Of a stretch of 64,000 bases of DNA, positions 53,121 through 62,485 are shown in pieces. The translations under genes were made by a program, and so were the position numbers. The notes beneath the pieces were generated by a model. It saw nothing but the letters and a program-made list of their open reading frames with translations, was not told where the DNA came from and did not search any database. Source of the DNA: an uncultured beta proteobacterium (GTDB lineage: Bacteria; Pseudomonadota; Gammaproteobacteria; Burkholderiales; Burkholderiaceae_C); assembly GCA_903938815.1 (NCBI GenBank), contig CAJAES010000059.1, positions 1 to 64,000 on the forward strand, in the 5' to 3' direction. How positions within the stretch are numbered: the stretch's first letter is position 1; every line of letters starts with the position of its first letter.

Positions 53121-53774
53121 TCAGCGGCCGAACAGGCCGAGCCGCTGCGCTTCGAGCGCGGCCTCGGCGCGCGAGCTCACGTTGAGCTTGCGGTAGATCT
53201 GCTTCACGTAGTCGGCGATGGTGTGCCGGCTCAGGCCGAGCTGCACGCCGATCTCGGGCAGTGTGTAGCCCTTGGCGACGCGCAGCAGGACTTCGCTCTC
53301 GCGGTCGGTGAGGGAGACGTTGGGCAGCAGGTTGGTCTGCGCCTGGGGCTTGGCCTTGGCGCTAAAGTAGGCCATCACGCGGCGCGCGATGGACGGCGAC
53401 AGCGGCGGCTCGCCCTGGCTGATGCGCTGCAGCTGCTCGGTGATGAGCTCGCGCGCCTGCTCTTTCAGGATGTAGCCGAAGGCGCCTGCCTGCAGGGCAG
53501 GGAACAGGTGCTCGTCGTCGTCGTGGATGGTGACGACGACCGACTGCGCCTCGGGCTGCAGGTCGCGCAGCTTGGTGACGACATCGACGCCGGAGCCGTC
53601 GGGCAGGCCGAGATCGACGAGGGCGAGATCGAACTTCACGGCCGACACCAGCTCGAGCGCGTCGTGCACCCGGGCGCTTTCGGAGACCTGCGCGTTCGGG
53701 AACACCTGCATCACGAGACTGCGCAGCCACGTGCGGATCTCGGGCAGGTCTTCGAGCAGCAGGATGTTGGTCAT
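53121..53774 (-). CDS. NarL/LuxR-family response regulator
   Basis: Receiver LALVDLGLPDGSGVDVV; LTDRESEVLLRVAKGYTLPEIGVQLGLSRHTIADYVKQIYRKLNVSSRAEA LuxR HTH. Confidence 0.93.
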   Translation of the reverse strand: MTNILLLEDLPEIRTWLRSLVMQVFPNAQVSESARVHDALELVSAVKFDLALVDLGLPDGSGVDVVTKLRDLQPEAQSVVVTIHDDDEHLFPALQAGAFGYILKEQARELITEQLQRISQGEPPLSPSIARRVMAYFSAKAKPQAQTNLLPNVSLTDRESEVLLRVAKGYTLPEIGVQLGLSRHTIADYVKQIYRKLNVSSRAEAALEAQRLGLFGR

Positions 53775-53832
53775 GGCACCCGGAAACCCGGTGGCGTGTC
53801 GTGGAAATCGATGCTAGCAGCCGAGCCGCGCT

Positions 53833-55674
53833 TCAGGGGGGTGGCTCGATCGCACGATCCAGCGGTAGCGTGAGGCGTATCACGGTTCCATAGCCCGGGC
53901 CCGACTCCACCAGGCACTGGCCCTGCATCTGCTTGGCGCGGTGCTTCATGCTGGCCATGCCGTGGCCGCGGTCGAGCCGGCCGTCGAGCTCCAGCGGGAT
54001 CCCGTTGCCGTTGTCCTGGATCGTCAGCTGCAGGTCGCCGTCGGCGATGCCGCAGGTGAAGCTGCAGCGCGAGGCGCCGCTGTGCTTGATGATGTTGCTG
54101 GTGGATTCGCGCAGGATGCGCGTGGTCTGGACGTAGGTGCGCGCCGAAAGCGTCTGCGGCAGGTCGTCCGGCGACTCCCACTCGCCCTCGATGCCCGATT
54201 GCGTCAGCCGCGACATCAGCTCCGCGCGCCAGTCGCCCAGCGCGTCGGCCAGCCGCACCGGCTTGCCGGTGAGCCCGCGCACCGACAGACGCATCTCTTC
54301 CAGGGCCTCGCGCGCCAGCGTGGAGATGCGCGCGTCCTCGCTCGTGTGCACGATCGTGAGCAGCTTGGCGCCCAGGTCGTCGTGCAGGTCGGCGGCGATG
54401 CGCTTGCGCTCGCGCTCCGTGACTTGCTCCACGCGCAGCTCGGTGAGCTGGCGGAAGTTGCGCTCGATCTCGGCGGTGGCGTCGCGGATGCGGCCTTCCA
54501 GGTTCACGCGCACGCTGTCGGCGGCCTGGAGCGCGCGGCCGTGCTGGCGCACCAGCCGCAGGCCCACCAGCACCAGGCCCAGCGGCGCCACCAGCGCGGC
54601 GCCATGCAGCAGGCCGGCCGGCAGCGCGGCATAGCGGCCCGCCACCTGCACCGCGAGCGCCGCGCCGACGGTGCCCAGCGCCGTCGCCGCCAGCACCGGC
54701 AACTGGCCTTGCAGGCGGCGCCGCAGCATCAGGTGGAAGGCGGCTGCGGCCGCTATCTCCAGCACGAAGATCACCAGCCACACCGACATCAGCGCATTCA
54801 GCCAGGCCGGCCCGGTCAGCAGCAGGCTCAGCGGCATCGCCAACAGCTGCAGCGCCAGCAGGCGGCTGATCGTCCGGCTGCGCCAGCGCGCCTCGCGCAG
54901 CAGGAACTGCACCGCGGCCAGCGTCACGAAGGCCAGCATCGCGCTTTGCAGCAGCTCGGCCGCGGTGTCGCTCAGGGGCAGCCCCGGCAGCCAGCGCCGT
55001 GCTTCCACCAGCGCCCAGCCGATGCACAGCGCGCCGAAGTAGGCCAGGTGGCTCTGCTCGCGGTGGCGGAACCCCAGCACGAACAGGAAGCCGCCCATCA
55101 GCAGCAGCGAGGCGCACAGCGCCTGCGGGGCCTCCACCTGCAGCAAGGTGGCGCGCGCGTGCCGCGCCGCCAGGTCGGACTGCGGGCCGACCTCCACGGC
55201 CGACAGCCCGCCGGCCTGCCCGCGCGCCGCGACATGCGTGAGGGGCTCGCCGGTGACGCGAAGGTCGAGCCGGTTGATGCCGGGTTGCAGCAGCGTGGCC
55301 GGCAGTGGAATCAGCTGCGGGCGGTGGCACAGCGGCTGGGGGCCGGCGCGCCACAGGGGCCGGCCGTTGAGCTGCACCTCGAGCTGGCTGCAGGCGCGCT
55401 CGATGTAGATGGCCAGCGGCGCGTCGGTGGTCGGGGCGGGCAGGTCGAAGCGGTACCAGGTGCTGCGTGCGGGCGCGCCGTCGGTCCAGACGTCGGGCAG
55501 CGCCCGCTCGGCCGGGGCGGCAGCGCCCACGCCTTCGACGAAGGCCGGCGCGGCCGATTCCACGACCCGTGCCGTTTCCAGGTGCAGCACGGCGGCCGCC
55601 GCTGGCCAACCTGCGCCCAGCGTCAGGGCCAGCGCACCGCACAGCAGCCAGCGCGAGATCGGGGATTGCCTCAT
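53833..55674 (-). CDS. Sensor histidine kinase (HisKA_3/NarX type) with 7TM-like membrane region
   Basis: [28 protein letters not shown] (HisKA_3), [33 protein letters not shown]; multiple hydrophobic segments. Confidence 0.9.
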   Translation of the reverse strand: MRQSPISRWLLCGALALTLGAGWPAAAAVLHLETARVVESAAPAFVEGVGAAAPAERALPDVWTDGAPARSTWYRFDLPAPTTDAPLAIYIERACSQLEVQLNGRPLWRAGPQPLCHRPQLIPLPATLLQPGINRLDLRVTGEPLTHVAARGQAGGLSAVEVGPQSDLAARHARATLLQVEAPQALCASLLLMGGFLFVLGFRHREQSHLAYFGALCIGWALVEARRWLPGLPLSDTAAELLQSAMLAFVTLAAVQFLLREARWRSRTISRLLALQLLAMPLSLLLTGPAWLNALMSVWLVIFVLEIAAAAAFHLMLRRRLQGQLPVLAATALGTVGAALAVQVAGRYAALPAGLLHGAALVAPLGLVLVGLRLVRQHGRALQAADSVRVNLEGRIRDATAEIERNFRQLTELRVEQVTERERKRIAADLHDDLGAKLLTIVHTSEDARISTLAREALEEMRLSVRGLTGKPVRLADALGDWRAELMSRLTQSGIEGEWESPDDLPQTLSARTYVQTTRILRESTSNIIKHSGASRCSFTCGIADGDLQLTIQDNGNGIPLELDGRLDRGHGMASMKHRAKQMQGQCLVESGPGYGTVIRLTLPLDRAIEPPP

Positions 55675-55770
55675 CGGGCCGGGATCGTAGCCCCGGCAGC
55701 CCGGGCGCGGGGGGTGGACAATGCCAACTCCTGCCACATCCCACCGCGACATCTCTCCGCGACCGCGCCC

Positions 55771-56739
55771 GTGATCCTCCGCCACCGCTTCGACCCGCCG
55801 GACAACCGCCGCCTGGCTCACCTGTGCGGGCCGCTGGACGAGCACCTGCGCAGCATCGAGCGCGCCCTGGGTGTGCGCATCGAGCGGCGCGAGGCCGAGT
55901 TCGCCGTCGAGGGCGGGCGGGCGCCTGCCACCGTGGCCCGCTCGATGCTGCGCATGCTCTACGAGCGCGCCGACGCTCCGCTGGACGAGCAGACCCTGCG
56001 GCTGGCGCTCATCGAGGTAGGCGCCACCCCCGTGGCCGCCCCGGCGCCCGTGGTCGACGCGCCCATCAAGCTGCACACGCGCCACGCCGACCTGTCCGGC
56101 CGCACTCCGCGCCAGGTGCAGTACCTGCGCCAGATGCTGGCCGACGACATCACCTTCGGCATCGGCCCCGCCGGCACCGGCAAGACCTTCCTGGCCGTGG
56201 CCTGCGCGGTGGACGCCCTGGAGCGCAGCACCGTGCAGCGCATCGTCCTCACGCGGCCGGCCGTGGAGGCCGGCGAGCGCCTCGGGTTCCTGCCCGGCGA
56301 CCTGGCGCAGAAGGTCGACCCCTACCTGCGCCCGCTCTACGACGCGCTCTACGACCTGATGGGCTTCGACCGCGTGGGCAAGGCCTTCGAGAAGGGCCAG
56401 CTCGAGATCGCGCCGCTGGCCTTCATGCGCGGCCGCACGCTGAACCATTCCTTCGTCATCCTCGACGAGGCGCAGAACACCACGCGCGAGCAGATGAAGA
56501 TGTTCCTCACGCGCATCGGCTTCGGCAGCAAGTGCGTGGTCACGGGCGACACCAGCCAGATCGACCTGCCCAAGGGCGTGGCCAGCGGCCTGGTGGAGGC
56601 CGAGCAGATCCTGCAGCGCGTGAAGGGCATCGCCTTCACGCAGTTCAGCGCCGACGACGTCGTGCGCCACCCGCTGGTGGCGCGCATCGTGAAGGCCTAC
56701 GACAAGGCAGCAGCGCGCCATGCGGACGATGAAGCCTGA
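55771..56739 (+). CDS. PhoH family ATPase (YbeZ-like)
   Basis: [94 protein letters not shown] start. Confidence 0.95.
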   Translation: MILRHRFDPPDNRRLAHLCGPLDEHLRSIERALGVRIERREAEFAVEGGRAPATVARSMLRMLYERADAPLDEQTLRLALIEVGATPVAAPAPVVDAPIKLHTRHADLSGRTPRQVQYLRQMLADDITFGIGPAGTGKTFLAVACAVDALERSTVQRIVLTRPAVEAGERLGFLPGDLAQKVDPYLRPLYDALYDLMGFDRVGKAFEKGQLEIAPLAFMRGRTLNHSFVILDEAQNTTREQMKMFLTRIGFGSKCVVTGDTSQIDLPKGVASGLVEAEQILQRVKGIAFTQFSADDVVRHPLVARIVKAYDKAAARHADDEA

Positions 56740-57172
56740 GTTGCAGCTGTCGCTGCAGTTCGCCGACCCGCGCCACCGGGCTCTGCTGCCGCGGCACTTC
56801 GTCGCGCGCTGCATCCGCGCCGCGCTCGAGGCGCCGGCCCAGATCACCGTGCGCATCGTCGACGCCGACGAGGGCCGCGCCCTGAACAAGGATTTCCGCG
56901 CCAAGGACTACGCCACCAACGTGCTCACCTTCGACTACGAGCATTCGCCCGTCGTGGTGGCCGACCTGGTGCTCTGCGCCCCCGTGCTGGAAGCCGAGGC
57001 CCAGGCCGCTGGCACGCCGCTGAAGGACCACTACGCGCACCTGCTGGTGCACGGCGCGCTGCACGCGCAGGGCTGGGACCATCTCAAGGCCGCCCAGGCG
57101 CGCCGCATGGAAGCCCGCGAGACCGCGCTGCTGGCGGCGCTGGGCGTGCCCGACCCCTACTCGCCGGCCTGA
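56720..57172 (+). CDS. ybeY: Endoribonuclease/rRNA maturation factor YbeY
   Basis: [20 protein letters not shown] and [15 protein letters not shown] (H3xH5xH); overlaps phoH. Confidence 0.94.
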   Translation: MRTMKPELQLSLQFADPRHRALLPRHFVARCIRAALEAPAQITVRIVDADEGRALNKDFRAKDYATNVLTFDYEHSPVVVADLVLCAPVLEAEAQAAGTPLKDHYAHLLVHGALHAQGWDHLKAAQARRMEARETALLAALGVPDPYSPA

Positions 57173-57182
57173 GCCCCCCGCG

Positions 57183-57890
57183 TCACGCCGCGACCCGGCT
57201 GCAGCGGAAGAACAGGTTGACCGTGAGACGCCCGCGCCCGGGCTCGCCCGACAGCAGCGCCGGGTGTTCGATGTGGCTGTTGTGGAACTGCCCGCCGTCG
57301 TAGTAGATCAGCCGGTTCCAGCGCGGCGCGACCGTGCGCAGCAGGCTGAAGTGCGGGTTCGACGCCGTCATGTAGCCCGGCGCCCGGCCCGTCTCCTGCT
57401 CGAATCGCGGCGTTTCCATGCGGCTCCAGCCGTCCATCAGCGCCTCGGTCTCGGGCAGGCCCTGCTTCGGGCTGAAGAAGCTGGTGCCGCCCAGGGCCTC
57501 GTCGCGGAACAGGTACAGGACCGCGGCGATGGCGCACTCGTCGGCCGACGTGAACATGCGGTCCCGGTGGCACACCCGCTGCAGGGGGCTCAGCTCCTGC
57601 GGCTGCAGCGTCACCATCGACAGCCTGCCGTGGGCATCGAGCACGCGCCGCGCGCCCAGCCGGCGCCGCGCGTGCACCGCGAAGTGTTCCGAGAAGCGCT
57701 CGACGAGCGTGCCGGGCAGCGGCAGCTCGAGGCCGGGGTATGCATTGCGCGTGGGCGCATCGAAGGCCTCGCGGTGCAGGGCGGCCAGATCGACGAGCGC
57801 CTGCGGGTCCGACAGGGCGTCGTCGATCACGATGCAGGGCGTGGCCCCGCCGATGTCGAGGCTGGCCACTGCAGGATGCGGGTTCAGCAT
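57183..57890 (-). CDS. DUF6445-type protein (2OG-Fe(II) oxygenase-like)
   Basis: CIVIDDALSDPQALVDLA, CHRDRMFT, AIAAVLYLFRDEALGGTSFFSPKQG, WNRLIYYDGGQFHNSHIEHP; position beside tryptophan-halogenase-like gene. Confidence 0.68.
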   Translation of the reverse strand: MLNPHPAVASLDIGGATPCIVIDDALSDPQALVDLAALHREAFDAPTRNAYPGLELPLPGTLVERFSEHFAVHARRRLGARRVLDAHGRLSMVTLQPQELSPLQRVCHRDRMFTSADECAIAAVLYLFRDEALGGTSFFSPKQGLPETEALMDGWSRMETPRFEQETGRAPGYMTASNPHFSLLRTVAPRWNRLIYYDGGQFHNSHIEHPALLSGEPGRGRLTVNLFFRCSRVAA

Positions 57891-57907
57891 GGCCGCGTCA
57901 GCGCCGC

Positions 57908-59476
57908 TCAGCGCATCGTGGCCTTCGACCCGAGCACCCTTGCGTCGACCGCGCAGTTCGCGGCGACGAAATCCGAGTGTGCGGGCATGGCGTCCACGCA
58001 GCGGCGGATGGTCTCGCGCACGTTGTCCAGGAAGGACTGGATCTTCGCCTCGGGCAGGGCATCCACCAGCGGGTGGTAGCGGGCGGGCGCCATGCGCTGG
58101 CCCAGCATCACCTCGACCCAGCTGATCTCGGAGAAGAGTTCGGCGTTCTCGCGCACCACCCGCCCGTTCGCCTTGAAGAGGTCGATCTTGTGCGCCAGCG
58201 TGTCGGGGATCGGCATTGTCCGGCAGTAGTTCCAGAACTCGGTGTCGCTGCGCTCGGTGGCCTTGTAGTGCAGGATGATGAAGTCGCGGATGCGCTCGAA
58301 CTCGAAGTCCGACTGGCGGTTGAATTCCTCGGTGTCGGCGGCGTTGAAGCCCTGGTCCGGAAAGAATGTCGCCAGGCGCGAGACGGTCGACTGGATCAGG
58401 TGGATGCTGGTCGATTCCAGCGGTTCCATGAAGCCGCTGGCCAGGCCGACCGCCACCACGTTCTTGTTCCAGAGCTTCTTGCGCTTGCCGGTGACGAACT
58501 TGAGCATGCGCGGGTCGGCCAGGGGCTCGCCGTCCAGGCGCGACATCAGCACCTGCGCCGCTTCTTCCTCGCGGATGAAGCTGCTGCAGAACACGTGCCC
58601 GTTGCCGGTGCGGTGCTGCAGCGGAATGCGCCACTGCCAGCCCGCGCCGTGCGCGGTCGAGCGCGTGTAGGGCGTCAGCGGGCGGACCGAACGGCAGGGC
58701 ACGGCCCACGCGCGGTCGCAGGGCAGCCAGTGCGACCAGTCCTCGTACCCGGTCTTGAGCGTCTGCTCGATCAGCAGGCCGCGAAAGCCCGTGCAGTCGA
58801 CGAACAGGTCGCCGTCGATGCGGCGCCCGTCCTCCAGCACGATGGCGTCGACGAAGCCGTTGTCCACCCGCGTGGAGACGCTGCGGATCTTGCCCTCCAG
58901 GCGCTCGACGCCGCGCTTCTCGGCGTAGCGCCGCAGGAAGGCCGCGTACAGGCCGGCATCGAAGTGGTAGGCGTGGGCGATCTCGGCCAGCGGCGAGGCG
59001 CCGAGTTCGGGCTTGGCGCGCATGAACTTGTTCGCGCGCGCCGCGGCGATGTTGACCGAGTAGTCCTCCAGGCTGCTGGCCGTGCCGGCCTGGTGCATCT
59101 TCAGCCAGTAGTGGTGGAACTTGGTGATGCCGATGTCCGGCCCCAGCGGCCCGAAGCCGTGGATGTAGGAGTCGCCGACGCGGCCCCAGTTGACGAACTC
59201 GATGCCGAGCTTGAAGGTCGCGCTGGTCTCGCGCATGAACTCGTTCTCGTCGATCTCCAGCGCGTTGTTGTAGACGTTGATGATGGGGATGGTCGCCTCG
59301 CCCACGCCCACGGTGCCGATCTCCTCGGATTCGACGAGCACGATCTTCCAGCGGTCGTTGAGCACCTTGGACAGCGCGGCCGCCGTCATCCAGCCGGCGG
59401 TGCCTCCACCGGCGATGACGATGTTGCGGACATGGGGCAGGGTCACGGTATGGGGTCCTCCTGGGGGGCGGTTCAC
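57908..59476 (-). CDS. Flavin-dependent tryptophan-halogenase family protein
   Basis: IVIAGGGTAGWMTAAALSK (GxGxxG), VGEATIPIINVYNN, ATFKLGIEFVNW (catalytic-Lys context), AGWQWRIPLQHRTGNG (WxWxIP). Confidence 0.93.
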   Translation of the reverse strand: MNRPPGGPHTVTLPHVRNIVIAGGGTAGWMTAAALSKVLNDRWKIVLVESEEIGTVGVGEATIPIINVYNNALEIDENEFMRETSATFKLGIEFVNWGRVGDSYIHGFGPLGPDIGITKFHHYWLKMHQAGTASSLEDYSVNIAAARANKFMRAKPELGASPLAEIAHAYHFDAGLYAAFLRRYAEKRGVERLEGKIRSVSTRVDNGFVDAIVLEDGRRIDGDLFVDCTGFRGLLIEQTLKTGYEDWSHWLPCDRAWAVPCRSVRPLTPYTRSTAHGAGWQWRIPLQHRTGNGHVFCSSFIREEEAAQVLMSRLDGEPLADPRMLKFVTGKRKKLWNKNVVAVGLASGFMEPLESTSIHLIQSTVSRLATFFPDQGFNAADTEEFNRQSDFEFERIRDFIILHYKATERSDTEFWNYCRTMPIPDTLAHKIDLFKANGRVVRENAELFSEISWVEVMLGQRMAPARYHPLVDALPEAKIQSFLDNVRETIRRCVDAMPAHSDFVAANCAVDARVLGSKATMR

Positions 59477-59558
59477 TCTATCAGCGCGCGCGCCCGAATT
59501 GAAAAAGCCCCCGCCGCGACAGCGGCAGGGGCCTGAATTCGACCTGGCTGTTCCGGGG

Positions 59559-62237
59559 TCAGAACTTGTAGGTCACGCCGAAGAGCATCGTGCGGCCGTA
59601 GGTGTCCAGCTTGGTCTGGTTGCCGACGGTGTCCAGCTGCCGATACGGCTCGTTGGTGACGTTGTTCACCTGCAGCAGGAAGTTCAGGCCCTTGACCGGA
59701 CCGGTCTGGACTTCATAGCCCAGTTGCAGGTCGGTCACGGTTTCCTTGTCGGCGTACGTGTACTCACGGTTGGCGCCGAAGCCTTCGATCTCGGCGATGT
59801 ACTTTGAGCGGTCACGCGCGGCGACACGGAACGAGAAGCCATGCTTCTCGTAGTACGCGGTCAGCGTCATGACGTTGCGCGACAGGCCCGGCAGCGGGCG
59901 CGTGTCCCCGTCGCCGAAGGGCTGGATCTTGCTGGACGTGTTGGAGTAGCTGGCCGAGACACCGAAGCCGTCGAGCATCGGCGTCAGCATGTTCAGCGGC
60001 ACCGACGCGGCCAGTTCCACACCCGAGATCGAGCCGCCCTTGCCGTTGACCGGCTGCGTGAACTCGCCGATGTTGGACAGCGGGTCGCGGCCCGACAGGT
60101 TCGGGAAGCCGGTGAAGTCGTAGTTGGTGTTCTTGAAGTCGAAGATGTAGCTGCTGAGCTTCTTGTAGAAGCCCGCCACCGACACATAGCCCTTGGTGCC
60201 GAAGTACTTCTCGTACGACACGTCGAACGCCGTGGCGCGGAACGGGTCGAGCTTCGGGTTGCCGCCGCTGCCCGTCCACTCGAAGGAGGTATTCACCTCC
60301 GACCGGGTGAACGCACTCAGCTGGTCCATGCGCGGGCGCGCCATCTGCCGGCCGACACCTGCGCGGACGATCTGGTCGTTGGCCAGGTCGAAGATCAGGT
60401 TCACGGTGGGCAGCAGATCGGTATACGTCTTGCCGGCGGTGCGGAAGACATACTGGCCCTGGTTGGTGTTGTCGACCACCGGTGCCGTGGATTGCTGGTC
60501 CGAGTTGACCACCTGCACGCCGGCATTGCCGCGCACCGGGATGCCGAAGATCTTGGTCTCGAGGTCGCCCTTGGCGTAGAAGGTGGTGACCTTCTCGTTG
60601 ACGGTCCAGCCCTTGCCCAGGATGTCGCCGTTGACGTTGGCATCGAATCGGTACGAGGACAGCGCCGAGGCCGGGTCGAAGGCGATGGTGGTCAGGCCGG
60701 TGCCCGGCAGCGCGAGGGCCGTCGTGCCGGCGGGCAGGGCGCCGCCGGGGTTGTCGCCGGCGCGGTTCAATAGCAAGACCTTGGCTTCGCCCGCGCTCTT
60801 GGTCTTGTCGCGCTGCGACAGGTTCACGCCGACATCGACGCGCGAGAAGAGGCCGTCCAGGTCACGCTGGGCCGACAGGCGCAGGGCCTTGATCTTGTCG
60901 TCCGTCGTGATGATCTTGTCGTAGCCGTTCTGGCCCCAGGACTCCGGGTCCGTCAGGCGCATGGTGCTCAGGTTGTTGCGGTCGTACTGCAGCCCCGTCA
61001 CCTGGTTGTAGTTGGCGATCGTCACGGACTCGGGCAGCGGGCGGTTGTTGGCCGTGTCGTACTGGCCTGCCTCCATCTCGATGGTGCGCTCGCTGCTCTT
61101 CGCGGACGAATAGCTCAGGTCGGCGTTGGCCGTCCACTTCGGCGCGAACTTCCACTTGGTGTTCCAGCCCAATGAGTTGAGCTCGTCCTTGCGCGGCTCC
61201 CAGAGGTGGCGCGACAGCGGGTTCACGTTGCCCCAGACGCCGCTCATCAGACGGTTGTTCTCGAAGACGGCGTTCGTCAGCGTCGGGTAGAAGGGGCTGG
61301 ACTCGCCCTTCCAGCTGTCGTTGACCTGGATCTCGAGACCGCGCTTGACCACTTCCTTGTCGAACTTCGAATAGAAGATGTCGACGACGCTGGAGAGGTC
61401 CTTGTTGGGCTTGAACTCCAGCACGGCCATCGCACCGTCGCGCGTTTCCTTCGTCGTGTCGACGAAGTACTTGAAGCCCTGGTTGAAGGTGAACTGATTG
61501 CCGCCGTTCAGGCTGGCATTGGTGGCGGTGTCGCTGTTGCCGTAGGTCTCGGAGCGGCTCTTCTGGACGTCCTGCGACAGGCGCGCGAAGCCCAGCGCGA
61601 CGCCGACGGTGTTGTTGGCGAACTGGTCGATGTAGGACAGGTTGAAGCGGTTGCCGGTGCCTTCGAAGGGCGTTCCCTTGCCATTCTGCTCACCGCGCAC
61701 GTTGACCGACACGACGCGCTTGCCGACCGACAGCGGGCGGATGGTCTGCAGGTCGATGGTGCCCGACAGGCCCTGGCCCAGCAGCTGGGCGTCGGGCGTC
61801 TTGTAGACGAGCACGGACGACAGCAGTTCGGACGGGTACTGGTCGAACTCGACGCTGCGGTTGTTGCCGGTGCTGACCTGCTCGCGGCCGTTCAGCAGCG
61901 TGTTGGCGAAGTCGCCGGACAGGCCGCGGATGTTGATCTCGGTGGCGCGACCATTGACGCGCTGCGCGGACAAGCCGGGCAGGCGGGCGATCGACTCGGC
62001 GATGCTGCTGTCGGGCAGCTTGCCGATGTCTTCCGCGGACACGGCCTCGACGATGGAGTCGGAGTTCTTCTTGACGCTGATCGCGCTCTCGATGGCGCCG
62101 CGGATGCCCGTGACCGTGACGGTCTGGGCCGGCTGCGTCTGGGCCTGGGCGGCCAGCGTGCTCATCAGCAGCACGGCGCCGGCAACGGCAGTGAGGCGGG
62201 CGGCGGGTTGGCCGCGCCGGGGGGTTTGTGTGTTCAC
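59559..62237 (-). CDS. TonB-dependent receptor (TonB_Xanth_Caul-type)
   Basis: Signal peptide; TVTVTGIRGAIESAISVKKNSDSIVEAVSAEDIGKLPDSSIAESIARLPGLSAQRVNGRATEINIRGLSGDFANTLLNGREQVSTGNNRSVEFDQYPSELL plug; C-terminal beta-signal TMLFGVTYKF; GTG start inferred. Confidence 0.94.
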   Translation of the reverse strand: MNTQTPRRGQPAARLTAVAGAVLLMSTLAAQAQTQPAQTVTVTGIRGAIESAISVKKNSDSIVEAVSAEDIGKLPDSSIAESIARLPGLSAQRVNGRATEINIRGLSGDFANTLLNGREQVSTGNNRSVEFDQYPSELLSSVLVYKTPDAQLLGQGLSGTIDLQTIRPLSVGKRVVSVNVRGEQNGKGTPFEGTGNRFNLSYIDQFANNTVGVALGFARLSQDVQKSRSETYGNSDTATNASLNGGNQFTFNQGFKYFVDTTKETRDGAMAVLEFKPNKDLSSVVDIFYSKFDKEVVKRGLEIQVNDSWKGESSPFYPTLTNAVFENNRLMSGVWGNVNPLSRHLWEPRKDELNSLGWNTKWKFAPKWTANADLSYSSAKSSERTIEMEAGQYDTANNRPLPESVTIANYNQVTGLQYDRNNLSTMRLTDPESWGQNGYDKIITTDDKIKALRLSAQRDLDGLFSRVDVGVNLSQRDKTKSAGEAKVLLLNRAGDNPGGALPAGTTALALPGTGLTTIAFDPASALSSYRFDANVNGDILGKGWTVNEKVTTFYAKGDLETKIFGIPVRGNAGVQVVNSDQQSTAPVVDNTNQGQYVFRTAGKTYTDLLPTVNLIFDLANDQIVRAGVGRQMARPRMDQLSAFTRSEVNTSFEWTGSGGNPKLDPFRATAFDVSYEKYFGTKGYVSVAGFYKKLSSYIFDFKNTNYDFTGFPNLSGRDPLSNIGEFTQPVNGKGGSISGVELAASVPLNMLTPMLDGFGVSASYSNTSSKIQPFGDGDTRPLPGLSRNVMTLTAYYEKHGFSFRVAARDRSKYIAEIEGFGANREYTYADKETVTDLQLGYEVQTGPVKGLNFLLQVNNVTNEPYRQLDTVGNQTKLDTYGRTMLFGVTYKF

Positions 62238-62468
62238 GGGTGTCTCCTCTGGTACCTGCAGGACTCGGGCTGCGCACGGAATCTGGAACAGCACCGTGGC
62301 AGCCATTGGAATGGGCCACCGAATTTGTACCAAAACTAGCTGCCACGTTGCGCTTAGGTAAACCCTAGGTGTCGTTGTGAAAACCCCGAAACGAACCCTA
62401 AAACCAAGGGTTTGCCAGCAAACTGAGGCCCGTGAATACCGCCACCCCTGTCGTTATCTTGAGGTGAG

Positions 62469-62485
62469 ATGTAGTGCAACTACAT
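62469..62485. promoter_or_regulatory. 17-bp palindrome, candidate regulator operator upstream of/over the amylase start
   Basis: ATGTAGT-gca-ACTACAT, 7-bp perfect arms, between divergent TonB receptor and amylase genes. Confidence 0.5.

Noticed and set aside
61206-62339. 377-aa plus ORF opposite the TonB receptor
   Set aside because: Antisense shadow with no recognisable domain.
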